From positions 372,001 through 436,000 of the forward strand of contig CAJZBQ010000037.1 of the NCBI GenBank assembly GCA_914767885.1: 64,000 nt of DNA, given 5' to 3'. The notes under the pieces were generated by a model. It saw only the letters and a list, made by a program, of their open reading frames with translations, searched no databases and had not been told where the DNA came from. The position numbers and the translations under genes were made by a program. The stretch's first letter is position 1. Each line of letters begins with the position of its first letter. Below are positions 40,101 to 52,858 of the stretch, piece after piece. Source of the DNA: Blepharisma stoltei (Eukaryota > Ciliophora > Heterotrichea > Heterotrichida > Blepharismidae).

Positions 40101-42139
40101 TCATTAAATAAATACAGGACATTATTTCAGGTTTGTATTTTACGAAATGCTGCTGAGATGGATTGGAAAGGGTAAAGATAGCTTCCGTCTTCAGGCACAT
40201 TTTCATTTAAGATTGATGATGCATAATAAAAGGAGAGATGAGGAAATTTAGTAAAAAGAGAAGCTTCGTTTATAAAACTTAATGATAGCCCAAACAAATT
40301 TAAATTCTTGCAGGAACTATCAGTGCCAAAGCATTGGTTGCAGAACTCTCCAAAAGGCTTATCTATATCAGTGCAAAACTCGCAAATATTTCAGGCATCG
40401 ATAGGGAAATAGTTCAAACAGTTTCAATAGTTTGTGGAGTTGCATGATCCGTAATTGCATTCAGGAATATAGCATTCATGGTAGCAATTATAAGGATCTA
40501 TAGCTTTTCGAAGACTACATTCATAATTACTTGCTAACTGTCTACTTCCTATAATGAGCAAATAATTGCAATTAATGCTTAGTATGAAATTAAATATTAG
40601 ACACAAAATATTATAAAACTATTCCTAAAGGCAATTTCCTGAATAGATTCTCACTATATTTCATTTAACAATAGAAGAGTAAGTAGCATTTCTCAATGGA
40701 TACAACATAGTTTGTATCATTCATAATCATCTGCTGATAAACTGTAAATAAAATTAATTCCTGGTAATAGCACCAACTATTAGGATCTGGACTCATTCGA
40801 TCATAGTTGCAAGATCCTACCAGACACTCTGGCTTACAATTTCCATAATCATCTTTACTGCACCCCTCAGCACATCCGCAATGATAGTAGTCTCATTCGC
40901 ACTCTTTCGTATTGCAAGCTGGATCACAAATATCATTTGCTAGCATTTTCAAAGTGCACCCTGAAGCGCAATATCCACAGTCTCCATCATCAAAATCACA
41001 TATTAAATTGTTGCAAGCTTCATCACACACTCCATCGCCAAGCATTCAATCGAAACAATTAGGAACGCAATAACAGTCAGTTTTATCATACTCGCATTCT
41101 TCTGTATAGCAAGCTTCATCACAAATCCCGTTTCCTATCATTCACGTGTTGCAGTTTGGCGAACATGTTGAATTTAAGCAATCCCCATTGTCAAAGTTGC
41201 AAGCAGAATTGTCACATTCTTGATTGCAGACATCGTTTCCTCAAATAGCTGCAGTACATCCAGGTGAGCACTCTTTGCAATTGTTTGCATCGTAGTAGCA
41301 TTCAGGGACATTGCACTCAAAATCGCAATAGCCTCCTAATTGATCTTGTTGGCCTATATATTATATATACTATTTTAGATGGAACCTAAATCTAGCATTA
41401 ATTATAATATAATAGATAGAAATAAGTGTTTATAAGATACATGAAGGTCCACAATAACTACAATCCCCAAAATCGTATCCGCAATAAGCATTATTACAAA
41501 TTTCATCACAGATCCTATTTCCCAATAAGATGCTTGTACAGTTCGTTTTAAGACAAGATTCATAGCAATCTGATTCGCCTGGCAAAGATTCATGAGCAAG
41601 CTCTGGGAATGCAGCATCAAAGCTGCAAGAAGGCGTCATGCATTCGATATTACACGATCCATCCCCAATCTACTTACTCCCCCCTCCGTGAGTGAACAAA
41701 ACGATTAGAAAAATTGCTATTTTTGCCCAAAAACCCACCCTCCGTGAGTGAACAGAAAATTTTTTAATAGAAAAAAATTTTTTATGGAAAAAAAAATTTG
41801 ATAAATAAGTGATAATTATTAGAATGAAATCTAGAGCTAATTCTGTTTTAATTTTAAACAAATTGCTTTTTAAGACATAAATTTTATAAATTAAATTAAT
41901 ATTTGCTTTTCCAATTTTAACGAATTAGGATTTTTTTAAATTTCAAAATAAACAAATTTTCTATAAAATTTATATATAAATTTTTTTACAAAAAAAAAAT
42001 TAATGAGTGAACAAAATTTTTTTGTTCACTCACGGAGGGGGGAGTTAAGGTTTACAGTGATTTGATTGCATTTATTTCAGTTGCAAGCAATATTGAGAGC
42101 CTCAGATATAGAAAGAACCAGTATCAATAAGTTCAGCAT
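34109..42139 (-). CDS. Giant membrane protein: LNR repeats, beta-helix repeats, multipass C-terminus (paralog 2)
   Basis: About 2,288 residues; removing five insertions and a 15-nt intron leaves exactly 2,289 codons. Starts MLNLLILVLSISEA (signal peptide, ATG 42139). LNR repeats (GDGVCDEACNNLICDFDDGD), beta-helix repeats with GGAIY, cysteine-rich module (CPNPSACLGSPNLNNLSFTG), then hydrophobic segments. Insertions: MITE in the intron (41675-42045), IES 41355-41432, IES 40535-40679, retroposon 39269-39575, MITE 35318-35554. It aligns with paralog 1 along its length, which fixes every junction. The stop at 34109 may be premature, since a tail-like frame continues to 33958. A surface role is inferred from signal peptide and membrane segments only. 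Confidence 0.83.
35318..35554 (+). mobile_element. MITE family 1, internally deleted, 237 bp
   Basis: TA-flanked. It has only one 5' motif (CTCCCCCTCCGTGAGCAAAC), the usual core (AAATCTCTAGCTAATTCTG) and a decayed 3' end (GTTTGCTCACGAGGGGGAG). TA-to-TA removal gives CPNPSACLGSPNLNNL, identical in layout to paralog 1. Confidence 0.9.
39269..39575 (-). mobile_element. GC-richer retroposon-like element, 307 bp (reverse)
   Basis: Direct repeats TATAA(G/C)AATTT at 39258-39268 and 39576-39586. On the minus strand it starts AGAATAAAATGGAAGATGGG and ends in a TTTAACTTAATTAAG tail. Related to the elements at 1848 and 62466 (GACAGGTTTTG). Removal gives HVKPKFLYIGGKVSRL, matching paralog 1. Confidence 0.85.
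40535..40679. other. TA-bounded IES, 145 bp
   Basis: Interrupts paralog 2 between KCYL and ASNYECS, introducing TAA stops. TA (40535) to TA (40680) removal gives EKCYLASNYECSLRKA, aligned with EDCYQSSNYACTPEKA in paralog 1. Confidence 0.85.
41355..41432. other. Short TA-bounded IES, 78 bp
   Basis: Interrupts an LNR/EGF-like stretch of paralog 2 between CGPSCIL and GQQDQLGGYCDFEC. TA (41355) to TA (41433) excision is the in-frame solution; the interior is AT-rich with stops. Confidence 0.8.
41675..42045 (+). mobile_element. MITE family 1, 371 bp, splitting a 15-nt intron
   Basis: Complete MITE with two 5' direct motifs and the 3' inverted pair. The minus-strand flanks are GTAAACCT-TA on one side and TA-AGTAG on the other. 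TA-to-TA excision produces GTAAACCTTAAGTAG, a canonical 15-nt GT..AG intron between …CNQIT and IGDGSCNIECMTPSC. Paralog 1 has an intron at the same codon position. Without excision no 15-nt intron exists. Confidence 0.92.
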
Positions 42140-42438
42140 ATGCAAAGACTATTTAATTATTTTTAAAATTTTATTTTTTATGATTCCTATTTATCTTATA
42201 AAATCATGTCTACTCAAGAATAATTTATATGACTGATTAGACTAAATTTAAGACCTGTATAGTCCCTGCATTCTATTTCTATTGCAAAATCTTAAAGGCT
42301 CTAAAACCTTATAGCTAATTAATCTATATAATAAAAAGGTTCATTTATTTTTATATATATTTAGACTAAAAAAGCTAGCATTAAACATAAAATGCAGATT
42401 CTAGTGACATTTTTTACGAGAGTTAAATATAACGAGCG
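42140..42438. other. Divergent intergenic region
   Basis: 299 bp between the starts of giant paralog 2 and the USP gene; AT-rich, no motif recognised. Confidence 0.45.
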
Positions 42439-45126
<2,688 letters not shown>

Positions 45127-45193
45127 TTTATAATTGCTTAAGCTATAATAAAAAATAATTCTGAGTGTCAGACCTTTCTCAAGTATACAAAAT

Positions 45194-46094
45194 TTATACA
45201 TATTGATTTTTCATAGGTGAACCATTTCCTATAATACTATTTCCGTACTCAGCCATTCCTCTTCTCACTGTTGGAGATTCTCTCGAGTGACTTTCAGCAA
45301 TAAAGCCTGTTATTGGGTTTAAGTTATGGACTTTTGGGTTATTTTTTGTGTAGAGTGGCTGCTTGAATGCAGGATGCCAAGCTAATGACAGCAAATCTAC
45401 TGGGTTTTTATAGGATGGAGTATTATACCCAATTATATTTGTTGGAACTGGTGAGAGGCTCCTATTGTCTCTTGCTCTTCTGTCGTATGATTTATTCTCA
45501 AAGCTTCTATCTAGCTCAGGGCTCTTTTTCGAATTCAATAAATAATCAAAGCTTCTATCTGCATCAAATGGCTTCTTATGATTCCCTCCAATTCCATTAT
45601 CAAAAGTCCTATCAATTTCATTAGAATTTCTCTCATTTCTTATCAAAGGCTCCTGGCTGTACTGGGACCTCTTTTCTTCTTGCTTTAATAAGTCCAGCTC
45701 TATATCTTTCATCCTTAATTTTTCTTTAAGTTTCTGTAAATCGTCATTGACAACTAAAATTCCTTTGTTTCTCCTTGTTTTTATGGATGATTTAGTTTCG
45801 TTCATCATTCCGTGGTTGTGTCTTTCAAGCGGCTTAAAGGTAGTCTCTTCTGGAGTTAAAGAAGTGGTTGCAGTTATGTCAACTGCAAGGGCGAATTCTG
45901 GAGAGTTTAGGTTTTTATGATTATACTGCTTTGAATTAAATAATTCATAGAAAATTATTGTATTGATGATTTATTTTGCAAATTTTTTCAAAAGTCTTTT
46001 CAAGACGATTCAATATATCAAAATATTTTACTCCTCCTCTTTGCAATCGTTCTTGGTAGTTTAGCCGAGATGGCTTAAACTTGGAATGATTCAT
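45194..46094 (-). CDS. Hypothetical Asn/Ser/Arg-rich protein, one IES
   Basis: 274 residues after removing a 76-bp IES (45948-46023). Starts MNHSKFKPSRLNYQERLQRG (ATG 46094). It contains a short coiled coil (DLQKLKEKLRMKDIELDLLK), three similar D-R-(S/T)-F-(D/E) repeats (IDRTFDN, ADRSFDY, LDRSFEN), and a C-terminal part with NPVDLLSLAWHPAF. No membrane segment. Family not recognised. It converges on the USP gene 67 bp away. Confidence 0.65.
45948..46023. other. Short TA-bounded IES, 76 bp
   Basis: The N-terminal frame (LQRGGVKY) runs into stops before …ELFNSKQYNH in another frame. TA 45948 to TA 46024 removes 76 bp and gives LQRGGVKYELFNSKQYN. Confidence 0.6.
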
Positions 46095-46135
46095 GATTTA
46101 ATTATTTATTCTCATTTAGTAGAAATAAATTAAAA

Positions 46136-46805
46136 TTATTTAGTATTAGAAGGTGCAAGCATCATTGGATTTGGGACTAAATCATATGGATAAAAGAGAT
46201 TTGGATATAGCAAGCTCGGGCCATATGAGTATAATGGCTTGTATTCAATCCTTTCATAGTAAACTGGCCTTTCAGGTGGGCTTTCTAAACTATCCCTGTT
46301 ACTAACCATGAGCCTTGGATCCAGTTGCGCACCTTCGTTGCTTGCCACAGCTACAATATCCCTTAAATCAATATTATCACTCGATTTAGGTCTTTCACTT
46401 TTTTGCTTTTTCGGACCATTAAATACTGTCACAGTGTGCTTTCTTTCTTGCTTATAGTATTTTGGATTAGGAAATTTATATACTTTTCTGTCTTCAAAGG
46501 TCTCCACATTGTGGCATTCTTCATCCCAAAAGCTATATGCTTTTTTGCCTTGAGTGGCGCGGTACGGGCGCCACTTCGGCAAGCTCCTTCTTCCAGTTGG
46601 CCGAGCCAACTCAGGTTGGTTCGGCCAACTAGAATTGGCAAGTCTCTCCAAAAGGCCTCACTTGTCAATTCTCCAGTTGGTCGAACCAACCTGAGTTGGC
46701 TCGGCCAACTGGAAGAAGGAGCTTGCCGAAGTGGCGCCCATACCGCGCCACTCAAAGCAAAAAGCTATAATAGCTTTCAGGAGGATATTTCTCATTTGGC
46801 TCCAT
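46136..46805 (-). CDS. Hypothetical tyrosine/proline-rich protein with a palindromic insertion
   Basis: 145 residues after removing a 222-bp element with one 10-bp repeat (46538-46759); exactly 146 codons. Starts MEPNEKYPPESYYSF (ATG 46805), joined to WDEECHNVETFEDRKVY. The C-terminal half is Tyr/Pro-rich (ERIEYKPLYSYGP, LFYPYDLVPNP). No domain recognised. It starts 19 bp after the stop of the RCC1-repeat gene on the same strand. Confidence 0.65.
46538..46759. mobile_element. 222-bp palindromic (foldback) element
   Basis: Flanked by the 10-bp direct repeat AAAAGCTATA (46528-46537 and 46760-46769). Its two arms of about 95 bp are near-perfect inverted repeats beginning TTGAGTGGCGC and sharing CTTCGGCAAGCTCCTTCTTC, around a short loop with AAAAGGCC. 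GC-rich, and unlike either MITE family or the retroposons. Each arm also contains smaller GTTGG/CCAAC hairpins. Confidence 0.9.
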
Positions 46806-46824
46806 ATCATTTGTTCGGAATATT

Positions 46825-49694
46825 TTAGAACTGTGATATTTCCTTGAATATTTTTGTAAGTTTTTTTTCGTTGTAAATTTGATAGAATTTTTTAAGATGT
46901 TTTGTTGAGAAAATGTCACGCGAAGAAAAGTTAGGACTGAAAATCTGATACATAGTATAAAATAACTGAAAGCGCTTCTCATTATTCCTTGGCTTCTTAG
47001 GCTTGAAAACTGAAGCCTGTTCTCTTTCTGATATTGCAGCCTTAGAAAATTCTTTATCTCTTTCGCTTTGGACTTTTTTTACAAGTTGGTCTCTCTTTAA
47101 ATCTCTAATTAACAAAGAAAACCTATAATTGGCCAGCTCTTGCATATGCCTTTCTTCACAAAGCAGAGCTTTTTTCCAGTGATTAAACATGTTTGTTTGC
47201 CTTTCTGGATGCGATTCAGCTGTAAGGAAAACACTTGTATATCTCCCGGCAGCAATAGAGGTAACTGGGCACCCTAATAAGTGGTCAATTAGTCTTGGAA
47301 GTCCAACTCTTTTGAATTCCTTCGCCATTGTGCCAATAGCTAATTGCCCTTTCATATTACTTCCCCAGCAATACAACAGCCCATCAACAGTGATTGCAAT
47401 AGAATGTTCCCAGCCTAATACAAGTTTGACCACTCCTCTTCCTGATAAATATTCTACTTTTACAGGATCAGTCATTGTGTGAAACATTGTGCTTGATAGG
47501 CCCAGCTGTCCTGATGTATTATAGCCCCATGCATAGACATCTAAATTCTCAGTTAAAATGCATGTATGTCGACCTCCACAGTAAACTCCTCTTATTTTTT
47601 CTCCACCAACAGTTTCATATGTGTGAGGAGATTCTCCACCTAACTTATGATCAGAATTACAGCCAAATAAAATAGCAGTGCCATCAAGGGTTACGATTCC
47701 ACTATGAGTATGAGCGCTCGAAATTTGATGAGCATTTTTTATGAAAGGTATTATGGTGGGAATTAATATATTTCCGTCATGACCATTAGCGCCTTGGCTA
47801 TGGTCTCCTATATATAATTTATGCCAATGTACCCAGCAGAATACGACCAGAAAAAAATGGCTTAGGGTGCTTGTCTTATACAGTCTAAGTCTGATTAGGC
47901 ATCTTACAATCATGATCAACGATTTATCATTTTTTTTATTTTTCATAAAAATGCTGCAAGCAAAAATTAATTTAAAATTAAAATGTATAGTCAATAGTGA
48001 TCTAAAAAATTTCAGGACTATACATTAAAATGGCGTGGCGATCCAGCCCGTACTCTTAACTCCGATAGCTGGCATCCCACACGATGCATAGGGATGGTGT
48101 GGGGGGGTGGAGCTTGAGGACTTTTTCTGGCTTGGTGAAGCTCAATATCGGGCTAGACGACTGCAACTTCTTCTATATCCAACCTTTTTTGCCTCAGAGG
48201 GAAATAGGACCAAGAATTTGAAAAGGTCTCCCACAGAGTTATTACTATTTATTCCTGGCCAATCGAGACTATTCCCAGTGTGAAACCAGGAGTTACACCT
48301 TGTCTTCGAATTTCTATTCAATATTTTAAAATTTTCCATAGTGGTCAACCTTTTTTGGCGTATAGTTGGTGGCGCAATTCATCCAACTACCGGTTGACGA
48401 GTGAAGACCCTCGTCTGGCAGGAGCTCTCTTTCTAAAATCGTTTACAAACTGGCGAGCAGGTGATGGGGACGTTATGAGTGAATACAGCCCTTCGAGAAT
48501 CGCAGGAGGGTTCTCAATAATTAAGATAATGATAAGGCTATGATCTCCACAGCTTCAAACTTCTCTATTTTCTAATAAGAAAAAACTTGTATTATAGCCT
48601 GCTGTTATTTTTATACATTTTTTGGTAAGAGAGACCAAAGTAGGTGTATGGACACTATTTTCGTGGCCCAGACCAAGTCTGCCGCCTTCTCCTAAGCCAA
48701 AAGTGTAAACGTGGCCTTCTGATAAAATCATTGAATGATAGCAGCCACATGCTACAGCGTCAACAACACTAGGAAAATTAACATGAATAGGCTTAGGAGA
48801 TACTGGAATATAAGGAATTATGTCTTTTTCTAAGTATTCTTTTAAATTCGGTGGCTGAGTGTCGAGCATTTTTACATCTTGCAATTTATTCAGCCAGAAT
48901 TTTTTAACATTAACTGAGATAATTTCTTTTTGAAGATTCACAAAAGTTTCTGGTGGGACGCCAAGCTGCCCAAATGGCCCAGTTCCTCATGAATATAGCC
49001 TTCCGTCTTCAGTGCACGCTAATCCATGTAGATCTCCAGCAGCTATATCAACCCAAAATGGATAATCAGGGTAACACTCATCACTGTCTCCTTTCAAGCA
49101 TAAAATTTCAAAGTTATCCATCACAACCTCTGGTGTTGGTCTTAAAGTTTGCGAAATTTTTGGGGCAAATTCTATTCCTTCCAATGCACTTTCCAGCATC
49201 AATTGAAATCGCTCACTAGAATTTTTGTGAGACAGCTGATAATGCTCATCAGACCCATTAGTTCGTAGTTCGATGCCTTGTGTGCCTAAAATGAAAGCTT
49301 TTTTTGTTACAGATTCTTTAGTTTCATCACGAATATGGAGGATTTCAACTTCAAGATTTGAGTTCAAGTCTGAAAAAACCATAATGTCGGCAGTTCGACT
49401 TTTTTTGGACAAGGAAATTTTGTCTGGGATTATTCTTATTGGAATTTTATTGCGAGAAGTTATTGAGAGGTTTAGTGATTGTTCTGATTCCAGCGTTATG
49501 ATGTAATGATCTGGGCTCCCAATGCCGCTTAGAAGGAGTTTTTCTTTGGAAAAAGAAATGCCCATCTCTTCTGGAGTTATTTCTTTGTATCGAGGGATAA
49601 ATTCAGAGTTAGCATGAGATCGAGATGAAGGCTTGGAGACTTCAGAAGCTTTATGAGAGAGGATTCTTCGATTTGCTTTTTTGGGCTGCTCCAT
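46825..49694 (-). CDS. RCC1-repeat (beta-propeller) protein
   Basis: 709 residues after removing a 727-bp insertion with one 13-bp repeat (47809-48535). The N-terminal about 190 residues have no recognised domain. RCC1/ATS1 repeats follow (GDLHGLACTEDGRLYSWGTG, ACGCYHSMILSEGHVYTFGLG, TAGYNTSFFLLENREVWSCG, HTCILTENLDVYAWGYN, EHSIAITVDGLLYCWGS), then a Lys/Glu-rich C-terminal helix. Trp codons in repeats are partly TGA. Such proteins act as exchange factors or scaffolds; the partner is unknown. The excision junction SCGDHSQGANGHDG is a proper blade sequence. It is divergent from dephospho-CoA kinase. Confidence 0.85.
47809..48535 (+). mobile_element. Composite retroposon-like insertion, 727 bp
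   Basis: Flanked by GGCTATG(G/A)TCTCC (47796-47808 and 48536-48548). The left about 210 bp are AT-rich. At 48020 the typical start TATACATTAAAATGGCGTGG appears and a GC-richer body runs to a TTAAGATAATGATAA tail. An inverted ATGTATAGTC/GACTATACAT pair straddles 47985-48028. Confidence 0.8.
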
Positions 49695-49905
49695 TTAAAT
49701 TCCTTATCATATAAAAATCCAAAACATTTATTATAATGGAATATATTTCTTATATAAAAATCAAATAATTTATTTTTTTATAATTAAGAGGAGGGGTAGG
49801 CAATTTAATTAACGAATAAATTATAATCATTAGAAGTCAAAATTTTTCTTAAATTTTATTTGCTAAATGATATTTATAAGCCTGGCTGATTATTTTTAAC
49901 AAAAA

Positions 49906-50745
49906 ATGTTAACAACAGCACTAATATGCAGCACTGCTTCTCTACTTGCTTTTATTCTTGGTTTAAATCATAACAAGCTAAAATCAAAATTTGGGTGGCT
50001 TTATAAAGCAATTTACTACTCATCTTGGCCTTTGTCTTTATTTTATCTTTACAAATGCAAACTTATGCCAGCAAATTATTCAATAGCGTATGTCTGTTCA
50101 GCAATTGGGTGGAATATTATAGGAAGAACGCTACAAATGATAGGGTTAACTGGAGGGGTAGGAAGCGGAAAAAGTGCAGTGACTTCAATAGTAAAATCGT
50201 CATTTTCTAGAGAAATTGCTATAATTGACTGTGATTTGGTTTCTAGAGAAGTTGTAATTCCAGGCAGACGGGCTTATAAAAATATCGTCAAAGCTTTTGG
50301 ATCCAAAATTCTAGATTCGGAAGGATGTATTGATAGAAAAATTTTAGGTGCAATTGTATTCGCTAATAAAGCTCAAAGGAATAAGTTAGACCAGATTATT
50401 CAGCCTGCTATTTTTTTAGAGATCTTTAAAAAGCTTATCTATTACAAAATAAAAGGATACTCGTATGTAATCATAGATGCTCCAATTCTTTTTGAGACAA
50501 AAATTTTACCATGGTTTTGCTTTCCGATAATAACAGTGTATGTTTCTGATGAAGAAATACAAATAAAGAGAGTAATGGGCAGAGACAAAATAACTAGAGA
50601 AGAAGCTATACAAAAAATCCAATGCCAATGGCCAATTGAGCTTAAGATAAGAAAAAGCAACATCTCGATTGATAATATTGGCACTTTCGAAGACTTGGAA
50701 CTAAAAATACGATCAATCTTTAGAAGTTTAATTCTATCCGCTTAA
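49906..50745 (+). CDS. Dephospho-CoA kinase (CoaE/DCAKD) with N-terminal membrane region
   Basis: 279 residues, uninterrupted. Residues 1-76 hold hydrophobic segments (TALICSTASLLAFILGL, IYYSSWPLSLFYLYKC) not found in bacterial CoaE. The kinase domain starts at MIGLTGGVGSGKSAVTSI (P-loop), with DCDLVSREVV, and the adenine/lid region (VYVSDEEIQIKRVMGRDKIT). It phosphorylates dephospho-CoA in the last step of CoA synthesis. The membrane region suggests anchoring to the mitochondrial or ER membrane, as for eukaryotic DCAKD proteins (inference). A domain-only start at the internal Met is possible but less likely, as the upstream frame is open and codon-like. Confidence 0.88.
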   Translation: MLTTALICSTASLLAFILGLNHNKLKSKFGWLYKAIYYSSWPLSLFYLYKCKLMPANYSIAYVCSAIGWNIIGRTLQMIGLTGGVGSGKSAVTSIVKSSFSREIAIIDCDLVSREVVIPGRRAYKNIVKAFGSKILDSEGCIDRKILGAIVFANKAQRNKLDQIIQPAIFLEIFKKLIYYKIKGYSYVIIDAPILFETKILPWFCFPIITVYVSDEEIQIKRVMGRDKITREEAIQKIQCQWPIELKIRKSNISIDNIGTFEDLELKIRSIFRSLILSA

Positions 50746-50810
50746 TTATTGATAAAAACTCTTTGCTATAAAAATACAGAAAAACATAAATGTAAAAATT
50801 ATTTTCACAT

Positions 50811-51225
50811 TTAAGCTCCACGGCCTCTTCCCCGCCCTCTTCCTCTTCCTCTGCCTCTTCCAGGGCTTAAAATTGGATTTTCTCCAGCATTATCTGGATT
50901 TCTATTATTTTCATTATCTTTTCCTTTTAGGAAAAATTCTTCACTTTTCCGCTCATTTTTATGATCCTTTTTTAAAACACTATTAAAAAGACTTTCATTT
51001 TTATCTTGATTAACCTTTTTGAAAAGATCTTCATTTTCATTGTTTCTATTTACAGTTGATATTGGCAGAGCTACAAAATTATCTGTATCAGTCTTATCAA
51101 GGGGCTGAATTTTTGATTCATTTACTGACTTTGAATCCACTTCGGGAATTCTAACTTCTTCATCAATTATTCTCTATTATTTTAAATTTGGCGCGTGAAA
51201 GCGATTCCTTATAAAATGCAGCCAT
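50811..51225 (-). CDS. Small charged protein ending in an Arg-Gly repeat
   Basis: About 132 residues if the candidate 16-nt intron GTTAGAATTCCCGAAG (51140-51155) is spliced. Starts MAAFYKESLSRAKFKIIENN (ATG 51225), then Asn/Lys/Glu-rich sequence, ending SPGRGRGRGRGRGRGRGA. RG tails commonly bind RNA and are arginine-methylated (family knowledge). The intron is inferred only from frame restoration and GT..AG ends, so the 5' part is uncertain. Confidence 0.6.
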
Positions 51226-51270
51226 ATTTAGGGCATAACACAATTTAAAAGTCAATATAAGTAGTATAAT

Positions 51271-51744
51271 TTAAATCTGAGAAGCCTTCTTATGAAAAAA
51301 TCTAAAGCAAGTGTCTAAACTATAAATTACTGATGAAGTCAATATAAAGAAAAGACTTGAAATATAGAGAAAAGATTGATATGTTTCAGGTGAGGATGGT
51401 GAGAGGCAGACTATTTTCGCTGATATCATTGAAGGATCAGTCTGATCTGAATTTAGCTCAAGAGAAGATAGTGATAATCCAAAGATTATATAGTAAAAAT
51501 CCCAAAACAGAACAATTATAAGCAAAGCTGCAGCAGCAATTGATAAATTTCTAAGATTTATCCATGAATACAACCCTGATACAATTCCGCTCGTAAAAGT
51601 GATGATAAATAAAAAAAGTTTGACCCAAGTTCTCCATGTATTAACATCAAAATCATCTTTATAGGACTCATATAGATAAGGTCCTGCAAATCCACAGGAA
51701 ACCATAAGAGCAGCTCCTATGGAAAAGATATAGATGTTTATCAT
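51271..51744 (-). CDS. Four-helix membrane protein, unknown
   Basis: 157 residues from ATG 51744 (MINIYIFSIGAALMVSCGFA). Four hydrophobic segments (residues about 2-20, 39-60, 68-88, 122-142) with a soluble loop after the third, and a basic C-terminus (FRFFHKKASQI). No family recognised. It lies head to tail with Bax inhibitor-1 upstream on the same strand. Confidence 0.7.
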   Translation of the reverse strand: MINIYIFSIGAALMVSCGFAGPYLYESYKDDFDVNTWRTWVKLFLFIITFTSGIVSGLYSWINLRNLSIAAAALLIIVLFWDFYYIIFGLSLSSLELNSDQTDPSMISAKIVCLSPSSPETYQSFLYISSLFFILTSSVIYSLDTCFRFFHKKASQI

Positions 51745-51863
51745 TTTTTATATAACGAATACATAGCGTTAATGCAATTAAACTCAATCATAAACCATTG
51801 AAAAGTATAATAATTAACCAATCATATTTAATTCATCCAAATTTTAGCATAAGAATTTACCTA

Positions 51864-52574
51864 TTACTTTTTATCTTTCTTTTCTTTATCCGCGTTCTTC
51901 ATCAAAATGATCAAAATCCTCACAAAAATTGCTACCAAGTCCACAAACAAATGCATAGCGTGAGCTAAATCGTCTTTGTTCCCTATCTCGATTTGATAAA
52001 TAATCAGCTGAGTATCATAAATCACATATCCACAGAAGACCAATAAGCCAAGATATAATTGAACATTGAACATGAAATTTGATGCCAATCCAATCATCCC
52101 TAAAAGAGAGCAAATCATAATGAAAAGGGTTGAAGTCCCCAGAATCCCGCCTAAGTATAAGAACCTTCTTTTGTCAGCTTTGAGAGCTGCTAAGCTGAAG
52201 CTTACAAAGATTCCGAAAGTCGCGAAAAGGGCTGTGATCAGAATTGAAGGGTCAACGTGGAGGGCAAGGTTAATAAGTGGACCAATGCTGACACCGTCTA
52301 GAAAACCGAATAAAAGAAGAAGTGGGAATCTCCATATGCTTTTTTGGTCTGCATTTAGGAAGCAGAGGAGGCAGATAAGTGAAGCGAACCCTGTGAATTG
52401 ACCACCTATGTGCATGAAAATATTGCCAAGAGCACCAAGAGCGCAGCTTCCTGCAAGAAGGGCAAGATTTGAGTACACCTTGCTGAGGACTCGCTTAGTA
52501 GATGCTGAGAGGTCTTTGAACTCGAACAGATTGGGAGCGTCGTATGATTCGTATGAGAAAAAGCTAGAAGACAT
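51864..52574 (-). CDS. TMBIM6: Bax inhibitor-1 (TMBIM6) family membrane protein
   Basis: 236 residues with six to seven membrane helices. Typical BI-1 features: the N-terminal LSASTKRVLSKVYSNLA, LLFGFLDGVSIGPLINLALH, the GYVIYDTQLIIYQIEIGNKD calcium/pH-sensor Asp segment, HAMHLFVDLVAIFVRILIIL, and a Lys-rich C-terminal tail (KNADKEKKDKK). It is an ER calcium-leak and cell-death suppressor in other eukaryotes. No insertion. C-rich codon use suggests strong expression. Confidence 0.95.
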   Translation of the reverse strand: MSSSFFSYESYDAPNLFEFKDLSASTKRVLSKVYSNLALLAGSCALGALGNIFMHIGGQFTGFASLICLLCFLNADQKSIWRFPLLLLFGFLDGVSIGPLINLALHVDPSILITALFATFGIFVSFSLAALKADKRRFLYLGGILGTSTLFIMICSLLGMIGLASNFMFNVQLYLGLLVFCGYVIYDTQLIIYQIEIGNKDDLAHAMHLFVDLVAIFVRILIILMKNADKEKKDKK

Positions 52575-52858
52575 ATTTATTATGATGAGACGTGTTAGGA
52601 GATGAGAATTCTATATTTATTGACTTCAGTATAATAACCAGGTTTGATTTTTAAGCAATATTCGTAGTTTGCTAATTAAAATTCAGATAGTCTTTTAAAG
52701 AATCGCGAAAATTAAAGAATAAATCTTTCGAAATTGCCATCTAGGCGAAGAAATTCGAGAATTAAATGTGATGAAATTATCAACTCTTAATATTACTATT
52801 AGAAATTTATACCTAGCAGTAAGCATTCTTATAAGAAATTAAGTATATTTTGATACTC

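Noticed and set aside
50811-50870. CCTCTTCC tandem repeat as a microsatellite or regulatory repeat
   Set aside because: It encodes the Arg-Gly tail of the minus-strand gene at 50811-51225, so it is coding.
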